Below, piece after piece: positions 1 through 8,249 of a stretch of 16,230 nt of DNA. Numbering within the stretch: position 1 is the first letter of the stretch; every line of letters starts with the position of its first letter. Origin of the DNA: Thiomargarita sp. Its GTDB lineage: Bacteria; Pseudomonadota; Gammaproteobacteria; Beggiatoales; Beggiatoaceae. The translations under genes were made by a program, and so were the position numbers. The stretch spans positions 1 to 16,230 of the forward strand of contig JAGLFE010000349.1 of NCBI GenBank assembly GCA_023144675.1, read 5' to 3'. The notes under the pieces were generated by a model, which did no database searches, was not told where the DNA came from, and saw nothing but the letters and a program-made list of their open reading frames with translations.

Positions 1-3000
1 CCTGATTTAAGTGCATTGACGAGCTTAACCTATTTAGATTTAGGTTATAATTTACTTACGGGTTCTATACCATCATTAAATACACTAAGTGCTTTACAAA
101 CTTTAAGATTAGAAAATAATCAGTTAACAGGAGCAATTCCCTCCTTAATTAATCTTAGTAGTTTAAAAGGTCTTTTATTAACAAATAACCAATTAACTGG
201 TCCAATTCCAGATTTAAGTGCATTAGTAAATCTGCAAGCTTTATGGATAGAAAAAAATCAATTAAGTGGTTCTATTCCAAATTTAAGTACTTTAACTAGT
301 TTGATTTCTTTATTTATGAATGATAATCAACTTAGTGGAACAATTCCAGATGTTAGTGCAATTACCACTTTAAATGCTTTTCATTTGGAAAATAATCAAT
401 TGACAGGAATAATTCCAGATATTAGTGGATTAAATTTAACTACCTCTAACACAAATTTTGCTTATAACTTGCTATCTGGAGAAACTTTAGGGACTGCAAG
501 TGCCTACGATACTGATTGGGAAGATACACAGACTATACCTCCAACTGGTTTAATTACTACAGTTATATCTGATACTAGCATTAAAATAGATTGGACACCA
601 ATTACCTATCAAGCTGACGGTGGTTATTACGAAGTCAAATATAGTACAACATCAGGTAGTTCTTATATTTCAGGTGGCATAACCGCAGATAAAACCGCAA
701 CAACTCATACTGTTACTGGTTTATCGGCAGGTACACAATATTATTTTATTATAGAAACTTATACCCCAACTAATGTCAATAATCAAAGTGATGTAACTAG
801 CATTCCCAGTGTTGAAGTTACTGCGACAACAACGGGAACATCAGTTTGTACAACTCAAAGTGAAATTCCTCAAGCTGAATGTGATACTTTGGTTGTTCTT
901 TATACCAGCACTAATGGTGCAGGTTGGACTGATGTGGCAACTAACAATTGGACATTAACCACTACACCTTGTAGTTGGACAGGAATTACTTGTAATTCTA
1001 TTCCGGGAAATGTTACACAAATTGATAGAAATACTCAGAACTTAGCTGGAATTATCCCCGATTTAAGTGCTTTGACTAGTTTAACACATATTAAATTATA
1101 TTCTAATCAATTAACAGACAGTATTCCTGATTTAAGTGTTTTAACTGCTTTAACTTGGCTTGAATTATCATTTAACCAATTAACAGGTAATATTGATCCT
1201 GCTTTACTTCCTACTAGTTTGATACTTCTTCGACTCGGTCACAACCAACTGACAGGGATTATTCCTGACTTAAGTGCCTTTACTGATTTAACACGTCTAA
1301 GATTACAATCTAACCAACTAACAGGAGCTATTCCTGATTTAAGTATTTTAACAAATTTATTTGCTCTTGATTTAAATAGTAACCAATTGATAGGGAATAT
1401 TCCTGATTTAAATACTTTAACTAATTTAACATATATTTGGTTGAATAATAATCAATTAATCGGTAGTATTCCTGATTTAAGCAAGTTAACAAATTTATAT
1501 ATGCTTGGTTTACATAATAACCAATTGAGTGGAACTATTCCCAATTTAAGTTCGCTTCCATTGGCTGTTGGGAAAACAGATTTAAGTCGCAATGCTTTCA
1601 CTGCTGAAACAGGTACTAGTGCAACAGATGAACAATCTAATTGGGCAGATACCCAAACTATTCCACCAATTCTTTCAGATCCAACGGTATTATCCGATAC
1701 TAAAATTAAAATTAACTGGACTCCAATTATTTATACCGATAATGGTGGCTATTACCAAGTTAAATATTCTACCAATAAAGGTGGACCATATACAGATGCT
1801 TTATCCACAACTGATGATAAATTGGCTAGTGATTATACTATTACTGGCTTAACTCCAGCTACAACTTATTATTTTGTAGTCGAAACATTTACTCCAAAAT
1901 ATTGGGTTCAACAAAATGATATAACGAGTATTTTAAGCGAAGAAATTATCCAGACAACCCTTTCTTCCACTACTTGTTCTTCAGCTATCGTAGTAACGAA
2001 TTCTAATAACAGTGGCACTGGTTCATTACGCCAAGCAATTGTAGACCTTTGCACTGCTGGAACTATAACTTTTGATAGTAATTATATCATTACACTTATT
2101 AGCCAGTTAGTTATCAATAAAGATATGACTATTAATGAAACTGGGAAAAATATAAGGATTGATGGCAATACTAGCACTAGAGTATTAAAAATAAATGACG
2201 GTACGGTTGAATTAAATAACTTAACTATTACAAATGGTTATGTATTAAATAATAGAGGTGCTGGTATTCTTATCGAAAACAGCAGTGTAAACCTAACTAT
2301 TAACAACAGTATTTTTGATAATAATTTTGTGGAATGTAATGATGGAGAAATTCATGGTGGTGGTGCTATTAACAATGTTGGAGGAAATTTAATTGTCAAT
2401 AATAATACATTCTCCAATAATCAGGCAACAAATGTGGATGGACGTGGTGGGGCAATACGTTGTGTGAATGATTGTACAACTGTAATCAATAATAGTACTT
2501 TTTTTGGAAATAATGCTAATAAAGGTGGTGCTTTACGAATTGCTGGCAGTTCTGGAAATAATGTAACCGTTAATAATAGTACCTTCTATAATAATTTTGC
2601 TGATGTAAGAGGTGGAGCAATTAGTAATATGGAAGGTACCACAACGATTAATAACAGTACCTTTTCACATAATAAGGCAATTACCAATGGACCAGGCGGT
2701 ATCTATAATAGTACTGGAGCTATATTAAATCTGAAAAATACAATTATTGCGAATAGTGATGGATTTGATTGTGAAAATTTAGGTACAATTCCTACCAATA
2801 TCAACAATTTAATTAAAGATGGAACTTGTTCTGCATCTATTACTAGTGATCCACTATTAAACCCATTAGCAAATAACAGTGGATTAACTCAAACGATGGC
2901 TTTGCAAACAGGTTCTCCAGCCATTGATGCAGGTGATAATGCAACTTGTTTGCTCACTGATCAACGAGGAATTATCCGTCCTCAAGGTGCTGCTTGTGAT

Positions 3001-6000
3001 ATTGGTGCTTATGAAGTCGCACTACTATGCGTTGTTCAAACTGATATTCCTCAAGCTGAATGTGATGCTTTGGTTGCTCTTTATACCAGCACTAATGGTG
3101 TAGGTTGGACTGATGCGGCAACTAACAATTGGACATTAACCACTACGCCGTGTAGTTGGACAGGTATAACTTGTAGTGGAGGATTTGTTACTGAAATTGA
3201 CAGAAATACCCAAAATTTAACTGAAATTATCCCTGATTTAAGTAATTTAACCAGTTTGACCGACCTTTATTTGAATGATAACCAATTAACTGACAACATT
3301 CCTGATTTAAGTAATTTAACCAGTTTGACCGACCTTTATTTGAATAATAACCAATTAACTGGCAATATCCCTGATTTAAGTAATTTAACCAGTTTGACCG
3401 ACCTTTATTTGAATGATAATCAATTAACTGGCAATATTCCTGATTTAAGTAATTTAACCAGTTTGACCGACCTTTATTTGAATAATAACCAATTAATTGG
3501 GATTATTCCTAGCTTACCAACCAGCCTAACAAGTACGGATTTAAGCTACAATGCTTTCACTAGTGAAATAGATGGAACTGCTACAATTGAAGACCCCGAT
3601 TGGCTAACTACTCAAACTATACCTCCAACAATAGATTTAGGTACAATACCTTCCTCTGACACTAGCATTCAAGTTAATTGGACACCAATTGCTTATCAAA
3701 CCGATGGCGGCTATTATGAAGTTAAATACAGTACAACTTCAGGAAGTGGCTATGTTTCAGGATGTATAACAGCGAATAAAACGGCAAATACTTGTACCGT
3801 AACGGGATTGTTAGCGGGAACAACCTATTATTTTGTCATAGAAACCTATACGCCCGCAAATGTTAATAATCCAAATGATTTGACTAGTATTGCTAGTCCT
3901 GAAATCACTGCAACTACTTTACTTATAGCCCCTAATAATTTAACCGCAACCGTTAATTCCTCTACGCAAATAACCTTAAATTGGACAGATAATAGCACTG
4001 ACGAAACGGGCTTTCAGATTGAGCGGGATACTAATTTAATTAATACCACGGTGGCCGATGTTATAACTTACAGCGATACTGGTTTAACTTGCAATACAAC
4101 TTATAATTATGCGGTGATTGCCACCAATACTTTTGGGGATTCAGTTCCAATTACAGCCACGGCAACAACTCAAGCTTGCCCGCCAATGGTTTTAACTAAT
4201 TTAACCGCAACCGTTAATTCCTCTACGCAAATAACCTTAAATTGGATAGATAATAGCACTGATGAAACTGGTTTTAAAATTGAGCGGGATACTAATTTAA
4301 TTAATACCACTGCAGCTGATGTCATAACTTACAGCGATACTGGTTTAACTTGCAATACAACTTATAATTATGCGGTTATTGCCACCAATACTTTTGGGGA
4401 TGCGATTCCAGTTACAGCCACGGCAACAACTCAAGCTTGCCCGCCAATTGTGTTGAGTAATTTAACCGCAACCGTTGATTCATCCACGCAAATCACCTTA
4501 AATTGGACAGATAATAGCACTGACGAAACTGGCTTTCAGATTGAGCGCGATGGCGTTTTAATTAATACCACTGCGGCCGATGTTATAAGCTATATTGATT
4601 CGGGACTGACTTGCAATACAACTTATAATTATGCGGTGATTGCCACCAATACTTTTGGGGATTCAATTCCAGTTATAGCTACGGCCACAACTCAAGCTTG
4701 TCCTTCTAATCCAACTACAGATGAACCAATTACTACCAAATTTTATAAACTTACAATTAACAAAATTGGTAATGGGAGAATTATTGGCGAAGGCATTGAT
4801 TGCAATAATGATTGTTCACAATTATTTGAAAATCAAACCATAACTAATTTGACAATAATTCCAAATAATGGTTGGCTATTTGAGGGCTGGAGCGGTGATT
4901 GTGATGCCAGCGGTCAGGTGCTGATGAATACTAATAAAAATTGCCTTGCTACTTTTATAGAAGAACATAATTTAAATATCATAAATGATGGGAATGGCAT
5001 AGTTATAATAAATGAAATCAGTTGTGATACCGATTGTAACCAAAAATATCCTCATGGGACTAATATTAATTTAAATGCAATTCCCAACAATGATTTTATT
5101 TTTTCTAATTGGAGTGGTGATTGTGTGAGTAACGATAGCAATCAACAGTTTACACTTGATTTTGATAAAAATTGCACCGTTCATTTTGCCAATCCCAATA
5201 TCAAACAAGATTCTGAAATAATAACCAGCGATTTGGAAGATGATACAAGCGTTGAGCCACAAAATAATATCCTAAATTTTACCAGTGAGATTATTTCTAA
5301 TATTGATGAAGATGGGATTTATAATTATTTTATCAGCGTTAATAGCGAAAATCCCGATGATAACTTGACTTTAACGGTATTAAATAAACCAGAATGGCTA
5401 GATTTTATTTCTAATGACGATGGCATTGTTGTTTTAACTGGTATATCAACTAAAACCGAAGTCGAATCATACGAAATTATTTTACTAATTGATGATGGTA
5501 TAACCACTATAGAACAAAGTTTTGAGATAATTGTATTGCCAGTTGAAAATGTAAAAAGTGAATCCGAACCAAATAATTTAATTAATAATACAACATTTGC
5601 ACCATTATCTTCAGGTTGCCATGTTAATCTTGGGATTATTTCAGTTTCATGTAATGCAGGTGGAATGACTTACCAAGAAACTATTATTGTGGAAAATGAT
5701 GTAAGTGTTTCTCAGGGAACTTTTGAACGAAATGTGGAAAATAATGGCTTAATGTCTAATATAATTATTGGCTCTAATGCTACCTTAACTGGAGGCAAAT
5801 TGTCGGGAATAATTACTAATATTGGGACAATTACTGATGTTACTTTTATGGGAATTGAACTTGATGGCGGTATTTTACAGGGGAATATTGTAAATACCAG
5901 TCAAGTCGGTGGAATTATTAAGAATGTGGAATTGGCGACAGGAACTATTTTAAGTGGTGGGCTGATAGAAGGAGAAATTAGTAGTAATCCTAGCAATCCA

Positions 6001-7473
6001 GCGGTAATTACTAATGCCACTATTTTACCTGAAACAATTTTATCTAATGTTCGTTTAAGTCCCACAGTAAAATTGTCAAATAATATTTTATTAGATACAA
6101 GTGTAATATTGCCAGTAGAACCTTATACTACTAAAGATTTTGGGTTAGAGGAACAGGTTATTTCCCAATTAGATTCAACAACACTTGCAACTATAGAACC
6201 TATGGCCTTATCCACATTTACTGCTAATGATATTGCTATTATTCCAGCGGTTGCACTTAGCAGTTTAAAACCAAGCCAAATAGTTGCTATTAACAAGGAA
6301 GCTATAAGTGGATTAACCTCGGCACAATTTCAACAAATTCCTATAGAAACTTTAAGCAGTTTAACCGCCGATAATATGGGCGGACTTACAACTAAAGTAA
6401 TCAAAAATATAAATTCAGCGCAACTAAAAGCCTTAGATAAAAATGAATTTAAAGCCTTGCCAAATCAGGAAGTGTCTAAATTATTGACAAATTTTAGTTC
6501 AGAAATAATTAATCCTTCACAAGCTGTAGAATTGCTTCCAAAAAATTGGGAAATTGACCTAGGTACAGGTGCTTTAACAGTTCCCACTGGAACGAAATTA
6601 ACCCTAGCGTCGATTGAGAATGGAGTATTTATATCGCCTCTCACCAATTTAAATGCAGGTTTTGGTTTGAGTGGTGGCGGAACATCTTTAATAGTAGGAA
6701 GTCGGCGTTCTTTAGCAGCGGAAGATTTGTCCCAGTTCGTACTTTCCCAAAATGAAGCGGGTATTTTATTGGTTGAAGGTACGGGAGAGCTTGCAGGAAT
6801 TGTGTATTCCTTTATTCCTGATGCCGATAATGCGATTCAGGTTGACACAAATCGGATTCCTATTGGTTTATCCGTAAATGCAGGTGGATTTTATACCATT
6901 ACTACTCCAGAAGGATTACAGTATGGAGTTATTCCTGCTTCCAAAGACCCAGTTGCAATGAAAAAATCTTTAGGCGCAAGTGATTTATCCATTGGAAAAC
7001 GTGGCGATGTTGTAGTTGAATTCGCAGTGCAAACTAGACGTGGTGGTTCAAGACAGGTGGTTATTATGGATCCGTTTGTGGAACCTCAGATAGATCGTAG
7101 TTGTATTTATGTTATAAATGGGGTGGTAAGTTGTGCTGACGAGCAAGGTGCTAGATTTAAAGTAGTTTATCCCGATGGCACCGCGCAAGCATTTACTCCG
7201 ACTTTACTTGCTCCTGATATATTTATTGGTTTAGGCATGCAAATTCAAGGAGTCGAGTCTATTATTTTCAATATGGATGGTACTTTTATGGTTACTTTTA
7301 AAGGACAAAAATATCGCATTGTTCCTAGTTTTGATGTTGCTTTAATAACGGGGAATATGAATCCAAATATTACAATTAATAATACGGGAACTTTAAATTA
7401 TATAGTTCCGTTAGCAAATAATAATGCTGGGGAAGTATTAGTCTTTTCTGCCTTTATTGAACCTGTTTTTTAG
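1..7473 (+). CDS. Giant multi-domain repeat surface/secreted protein (5' partial)
   Basis: This is a probable extracellular adhesin-like or matrix protein; its actual function is unknown. The reading frame is open to base 1: codons 1-15 read PDLSA and continue the repeat, so the TTG at 16 is not a real start. At least 2,490 residues are present and the signal peptide must lie upstream. Modules by position: plant-type 23-residue LRRs with the LTGxIP signature (1-480); FN3 (538-834); Cys cap ending CSWTGITC (841-1002); LRRs (1003-1600); FN3 (1663-1962); SLRQAI-type start and Asn/Gly-rich parallel beta-helix (1975-2790); choice-of-anchor-Q-like end (2791-3021); second Cys cap (3028-3183); LRRs (3184-3560); FN3 (3622-3918); three near-identical FN3s (3928-4704); two WSGDC modules (4741-5190); cadherin/Ig-like module (5206-5544); beta-solenoid-like stretch (5617-6120); seven 16-residue repeats (6157-6492); an unrecognised C-terminal domain. 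There is no LPXTG, PEP-CTERM or hydrophobic tail. Domain calls come from motif reading only. Confidence 0.9.
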   Translation, partial: PDLSALTSLTYLDLGYNLLTGSIPSLNTLSALQTLRLENNQLTGAIPSLINLSSLKGLLLTNNQLTGPIPDLSALVNLQALWIEKNQLSGSIPNLSTLTSLISLFMNDNQLSGTIPDVSAITTLNAFHLENNQLTGIIPDISGLNLTTSNTNFAYNLLSGETLGTASAYDTDWEDTQTIPPTGLITTVISDTSIKIDWTPITYQADGGYYEVKYSTTSGSSYISGGITADKTATTHTVTGLSAGTQYYFIIETYTPTNVNNQSDVTSIPSVEVTATTTGTSVCTTQSEIPQAECDTLVVLYTSTNGAGWTDVATNNWTLTTTPCSWTGITCNSIPGNVTQIDRNTQNLAGIIPDLSALTSLTHIKLYSNQLTDSIPDLSVLTALTWLELSFNQLTGNIDPALLPTSLILLRLGHNQLTGIIPDLSAFTDLTRLRLQSNQLTGAIPDLSILTNLFALDLNSNQLIGNIPDLNTLTNLTYIWLNNNQLIGSIPDLSKLTNLYMLGLHNNQLSGTIPNLSSLPLAVGKTDLSRNAFTAETGTSATDEQSNWADTQTIPPILSDPTVLSDTKIKINWTPIIYTDNGGYYQVKYSTNKGGPYTDALSTTDDKLASDYTITGLTPATTYYFVVETFTPKYWVQQNDITSILSEEIIQTTLSSTTCSSAIVVTNSNNSGTGSLRQAIVDLCTAGTITFDSNYIITLISQLVINKDMTINETGKNIRIDGNTSTRVLKINDGTVELNNLTITNGYVLNNRGAGILIENSSVNLTINNSIFDNNFVECNDGEIHGGGAINNVGGNLIVNNNTFSNNQATNVDGRGGAIRCVNDCTTVINNSTFFGNNANKGGALRIAGSSGNNVTVNNSTFYNNFADVRGGAISNMEGTTTINNSTFSHNKAITNGPGGIYNSTGAILNLKNTIIANSDGFDCENLGTIPTNINNLIKDGTCSASITSDPLLNPLANNSGLTQTMALQTGSPAIDAGDNATCLLTDQRGIIRPQGAACDIGAYEVALLCVVQTDIPQAECDALVALYTSTNGVGWTDAATNNWTLTTTPCSWTGITCSGGFVTEIDRNTQNLTEIIPDLSNLTSLTDLYLNDNQLTDNIPDLSNLTSLTDLYLNNNQLTGNIPDLSNLTSLTDLYLNDNQLTGNIPDLSNLTSLTDLYLNNNQLIGIIPSLPTSLTSTDLSYNAFTSEIDGTATIEDPDWLTTQTIPPTIDLGTIPSSDTSIQVNWTPIAYQTDGGYYEVKYSTTSGSGYVSGCITANKTANTCTVTGLLAGTTYYFVIETYTPANVNNPNDLTSIASPEITATTLLIAPNNLTATVNSSTQITLNWTDNSTDETGFQIERDTNLINTTVADVITYSDTGLTCNTTYNYAVIATNTFGDSVPITATATTQACPPMVLTNLTATVNSSTQITLNWIDNSTDETGFKIERDTNLINTTAADVITYSDTGLTCNTTYNYAVIATNTFGDAIPVTATATTQACPPIVLSNLTATVDSSTQITLNWTDNSTDETGFQIERDGVLINTTAADVISYIDSGLTCNTTYNYAVIATNTFGDSIPVIATATTQACPSNPTTDEPITTKFYKLTINKIGNGRIIGEGIDCNNDCSQLFENQTITNLTIIPNNGWLFEGWSGDCDASGQVLMNTNKNCLATFIEEHNLNIINDGNGIVIINEISCDTDCNQKYPHGTNINLNAIPNNDFIFSNWSGDCVSNDSNQQFTLDFDKNCTVHFANPNIKQDSEIITSDLEDDTSVEPQNNILNFTSEIISNIDEDGIYNYFISVNSENPDDNLTLTVLNKPEWLDFISNDDGIVVLTGISTKTEVESYEIILLIDDGITTIEQSFEIIVLPVENVKSESEPNNLINNTTFAPLSSGCHVNLGIISVSCNAGGMTYQETIIVENDVSVSQGTFERNVENNGLMSNIIIGSNATLTGGKLSGIITNIGTITDVTFMGIELDGGILQGNIVNTSQVGGIIKNVELATGTILSGGLIEGEISSNPSNPAVITNATILPETILSNVRLSPTVKLSNNILLDTSVILPVEPYTTKDFGLEEQVISQLDSTTLATIEPMALSTFTANDIAIIPAVALSSLKPSQIVAINKEAISGLTSAQFQQIPIETLSSLTADNMGGLTTKVIKNINSAQLKALDKNEFKALPNQEVSKLLTNFSSEIINPSQAVELLPKNWEIDLGTGALTVPTGTKLTLASIENGVFISPLTNLNAGFGLSGGGTSLIVGSRRSLAAEDLSQFVLSQNEAGILLVEGTGELAGIVYSFIPDADNAIQVDTNRIPIGLSVNAGGFYTITTPEGLQYGVIPASKDPVAMKKSLGASDLSIGKRGDVVVEFAVQTRRGGSRQVVIMDPFVEPQIDRSCIYVINGVVSCADEQGARFKVVYPDGTAQAFTPTLLAPDIFIGLGMQIQGVESIIFNMDGTFMVTFKGQKYRIVPSFDVALITGNMNPNITINNTGTLNYIVPLANNNAGEVLVFSAFIEPVF
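862..993 (+). repeat. Cys-cap module, copy 1 (N-terminal cap of LRR block 2)
   Basis: The segment encodes EIPQAECDTLVVLYTSTNG, then GWTD, NNWTLTTTPC and CSWTGITC. It resembles LRR N-terminal caps in which paired cysteines close the solenoid end. It matches 3043-3174, offset by 2,181 bp (727 codons), with only about ten differences over 132 bases by eye. The similarity continues more weakly into the first LRR that follows (IDRNTQNL in both). Confidence 0.85.
1975..3021 (+). other. Parallel beta-helix region with choice-of-anchor-Q-like end
   Basis: The segment begins with a Cys and the motif NNSGTGSLRQAIVDLC, like the SLREAI-type starts of polymorphic outer-membrane-type repeat proteins. It continues with repeated short strands of the form LTINNSIFDNN, NNNTFSNNQA, NNSTFFGNNA and NNSTFSHNKA, which are typical rungs of a right-handed beta-helix. 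It ends with SDPLLNPLANNSGLTQTM, GSPAIDAGDNA and DQRGIIRPQG...CDIGAYE, the usual signature of choice-of-anchor-Q domains. This is an LRR protein interrupted by a beta-helix. Function is unknown; such folds often bind glycans or act as structural stalks. Confidence 0.8.
3043..3174 (+). repeat. Cys-cap module, copy 2 (N-terminal cap of LRR block 3)
   Basis: This is the second copy of the cap at 862-993. It encodes DIPQAECDALVALYTSTNG followed by the same GWTD, NNWTLTTTPC and CSWTGITC motifs. It lies directly after the beta-helix and anchor-Q-like segment and opens the LRR block that holds the four near-identical units. The DNA match and conserved frame indicate an in-gene segmental duplication of a cap+LRR+FN3 cassette. 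Confidence 0.85.
3232..3507 (+). repeat. Four tandem 69-bp LRR units, nearly identical in DNA
   Basis: Units start at 3232, 3301, 3370 and 3439, each exactly 69 bp (23 codons). The first 45 bases, from CCTGATTTAAGT through TTTGAAT, are the same in all four. The few differences alternate: units 1 and 3 encode NDNQL, and units 2 and 4 encode NNNQL. This fits duplication of a two-unit (138-bp) block. The unit ends differ slightly (GACAACATT, GGCAATATC, GGCAATATT, GGGATTATT). The unit encodes one LRR turn, so copy number can change without breaking the frame. Confidence 0.93.
3928..4704 (+). repeat. Three tandem FN3 domains of 261 bp each
   Basis: The conserved start NLTATV recurs with its Leu codon at 3940, 4201 and 4462, a strict 261-bp (87-residue) period. 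Each unit carries the FN3-like STQITLNWTDNSTDETGF strand, an IERD strand, TCNTTYNYAVIATNTFGD and a closing TTQAC, with two cysteines per unit. Units 1 and 2 share a stretch of about 45 identical bases and only scattered changes elsewhere. Unit 3 is slightly more diverged. This indicates recent tandem duplication. The domains probably act as spacers in a surface protein. Confidence 0.9.
4741..5190 (+). repeat. Two Cys-rich WSGDC (InlB B-repeat-like) modules
   Basis: Two modules of about 75 residues are in tandem. Each starts with a short LTINKIGNG or LNIINDGNG strand, has a C-x3-C pair (DCNNDC; SCDTDC), then the signature WSGDC, a final NC and an aromatic end (ATF; VHF). The pattern belongs to the divergent InlB B-repeat / bacterial repeat class common in secreted proteins. 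Four cysteines per module suggest two disulfides and an oxidising location outside the cytoplasm. Confidence 0.8.
6157..6492 (+). repeat. Seven 16-residue repeats near the C-terminus
   Basis: Seven consecutive 16-residue (48-bp) units tile the segment with no gap. The third to fifth are ALSSLKPSQIVAINKE, AISGLTSAQFQQIPIE and TLSSLTADNMGGLTTK. The pattern is roughly x-[LI]-S-x-[LF]-T-x-x-Q-[ILF]-x-x-[IL]-P-x-x, with hydrophobic residues at positions 2, 5, 10 and 13, which suggests a short helix per unit. DNA identity between units is low, so these are older repeats than the LRR and FN3 ones. The fold is inferred from periodicity only. Confidence 0.8.
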
Positions 7474-7545
7474 CTCTCTTTGTTAGAATTATTGTAGAAT
7501 ATTGATTGGGATTTTAAACAATTTTAAAGTTATTGCAAAATATTG

Positions 7546-8226
7546 ATGGATAAACATATACGAACCGTATTATTTGATTTAGATGGTACTTTATTAGATA
7601 CCGCTCCTGATTTAGCTTATGCAGTTAATAGCGTATTAATTGAACAAAAGCGTAAACCACAGCCTTATGCAGAAATTCGCCCTTGGGTTTCACATGGTGG
7701 ACTAGTTTTAATTAAACGAGCATTTAATTTAACTGATGACGATCCAAAATTGATTTATTTACGCCAACGTTTTTTAGATATTTATGCTAATAATATTGCT
7801 AACAAAACTCGTCTATTTGAAAGTATGGATAAGGTATTAAATAGTTTGGAACAGCAACAAATTAAATGGGGAATTGTAACTAATAAGCCTGCTCGGTTGA
7901 CAGAACCTTTATTAAAACAGGTTAATTTGGCTGAACGTAGTGCTTGTTGCATAAGTGGTGATACTTTGCCACAAAGAAAACCTGACCCTGCGCCATTATT
8001 ACATGCTTGTCAATTGATAACAAGTACGCCGAATCAATGTATTTATGTTGGTGATGCTAGCCGTGATATTGAAGCAGGTAATCGTGCCGGGATGCGAACT
8101 GTGGCGGCTTTATATGGTTATATTGGTGATCATGAAAAACCAGAACAATGGGGCGCAACTATAATGATTAAAAACCCGATTGATTTGTTGGCTTGGATTG
8201 AAAAGGTTAATAATAAATTTGCTTAA
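7546..8226 (+). CDS. mupP: HAD-superfamily phosphatase, MupP-like (N-acetylmuramate-6-phosphate phosphatase)
   Basis: This is a 226-residue HAD subfamily IA phosphatase. All four motifs are present: DLDGT at 11-15 (nucleophile D11, acid D13), VTNKP at 111-115, RKPDP at 144-148 and GDASRD at 169-174. The cap starts after LLDTAPDL. Phrases such as WGIVTNKP, LAERS and YGYIGDHEKPEQWGA match my memory of Pseudomonas MupP, which dephosphorylates N-acetylmuramate 6-phosphate in cytoplasmic cell-wall recycling. Phosphoglycolate phosphatase (Gph) is the close alternative. The ATG at 7546 is chosen over the in-frame TTG at 7543 because MDKHIRTVLF places motif I at the usual distance. No good Shine-Dalgarno is visible. 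The gene lies 72 nt after the giant gene and converges with the PRTase genes. Confidence 0.87.
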   Translation: MDKHIRTVLFDLDGTLLDTAPDLAYAVNSVLIEQKRKPQPYAEIRPWVSHGGLVLIKRAFNLTDDDPKLIYLRQRFLDIYANNIANKTRLFESMDKVLNSLEQQQIKWGIVTNKPARLTEPLLKQVNLAERSACCISGDTLPQRKPDPAPLLHACQLITSTPNQCIYVGDASRDIEAGNRAGMRTVAALYGYIGDHEKPEQWGATIMIKNPIDLLAWIEKVNNKFA

Positions 8227-8249
8227 AAATACTTGTAAAACCTTGTTGT

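Noticed and set aside
16..18. TTG as start codon of the giant gene
   Set aside because: The frame is open upstream and codons 1-15 (PDLSA) continue the LRR pattern, so the gene begins outside the window.
1592..1852. 86-codon plus-strand ORF inside the giant gene
   Set aside because: It is an out-of-frame shadow of an LRR/FN3 segment with no ribosome binding site and no recognisable protein.
3232..3507. Tandem repeats as a CRISPR array
   Set aside because: The 69-bp units are contiguous, keep a coding frame and encode LRR turns. There are no unique spacers.
5071..5507. Minus-strand ORFs antisense to the giant gene
   Set aside because: They are short, lie opposite a well-supported coding frame, and their sequences look like AT-rich antisense translation.
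7546..8226. The HAD phosphatase as a member of the Ter-linked PRTase operon
   Set aside because: Such operons often contain a HAD, but this gene is on the opposite strand, is convergent, and looks like MupP.
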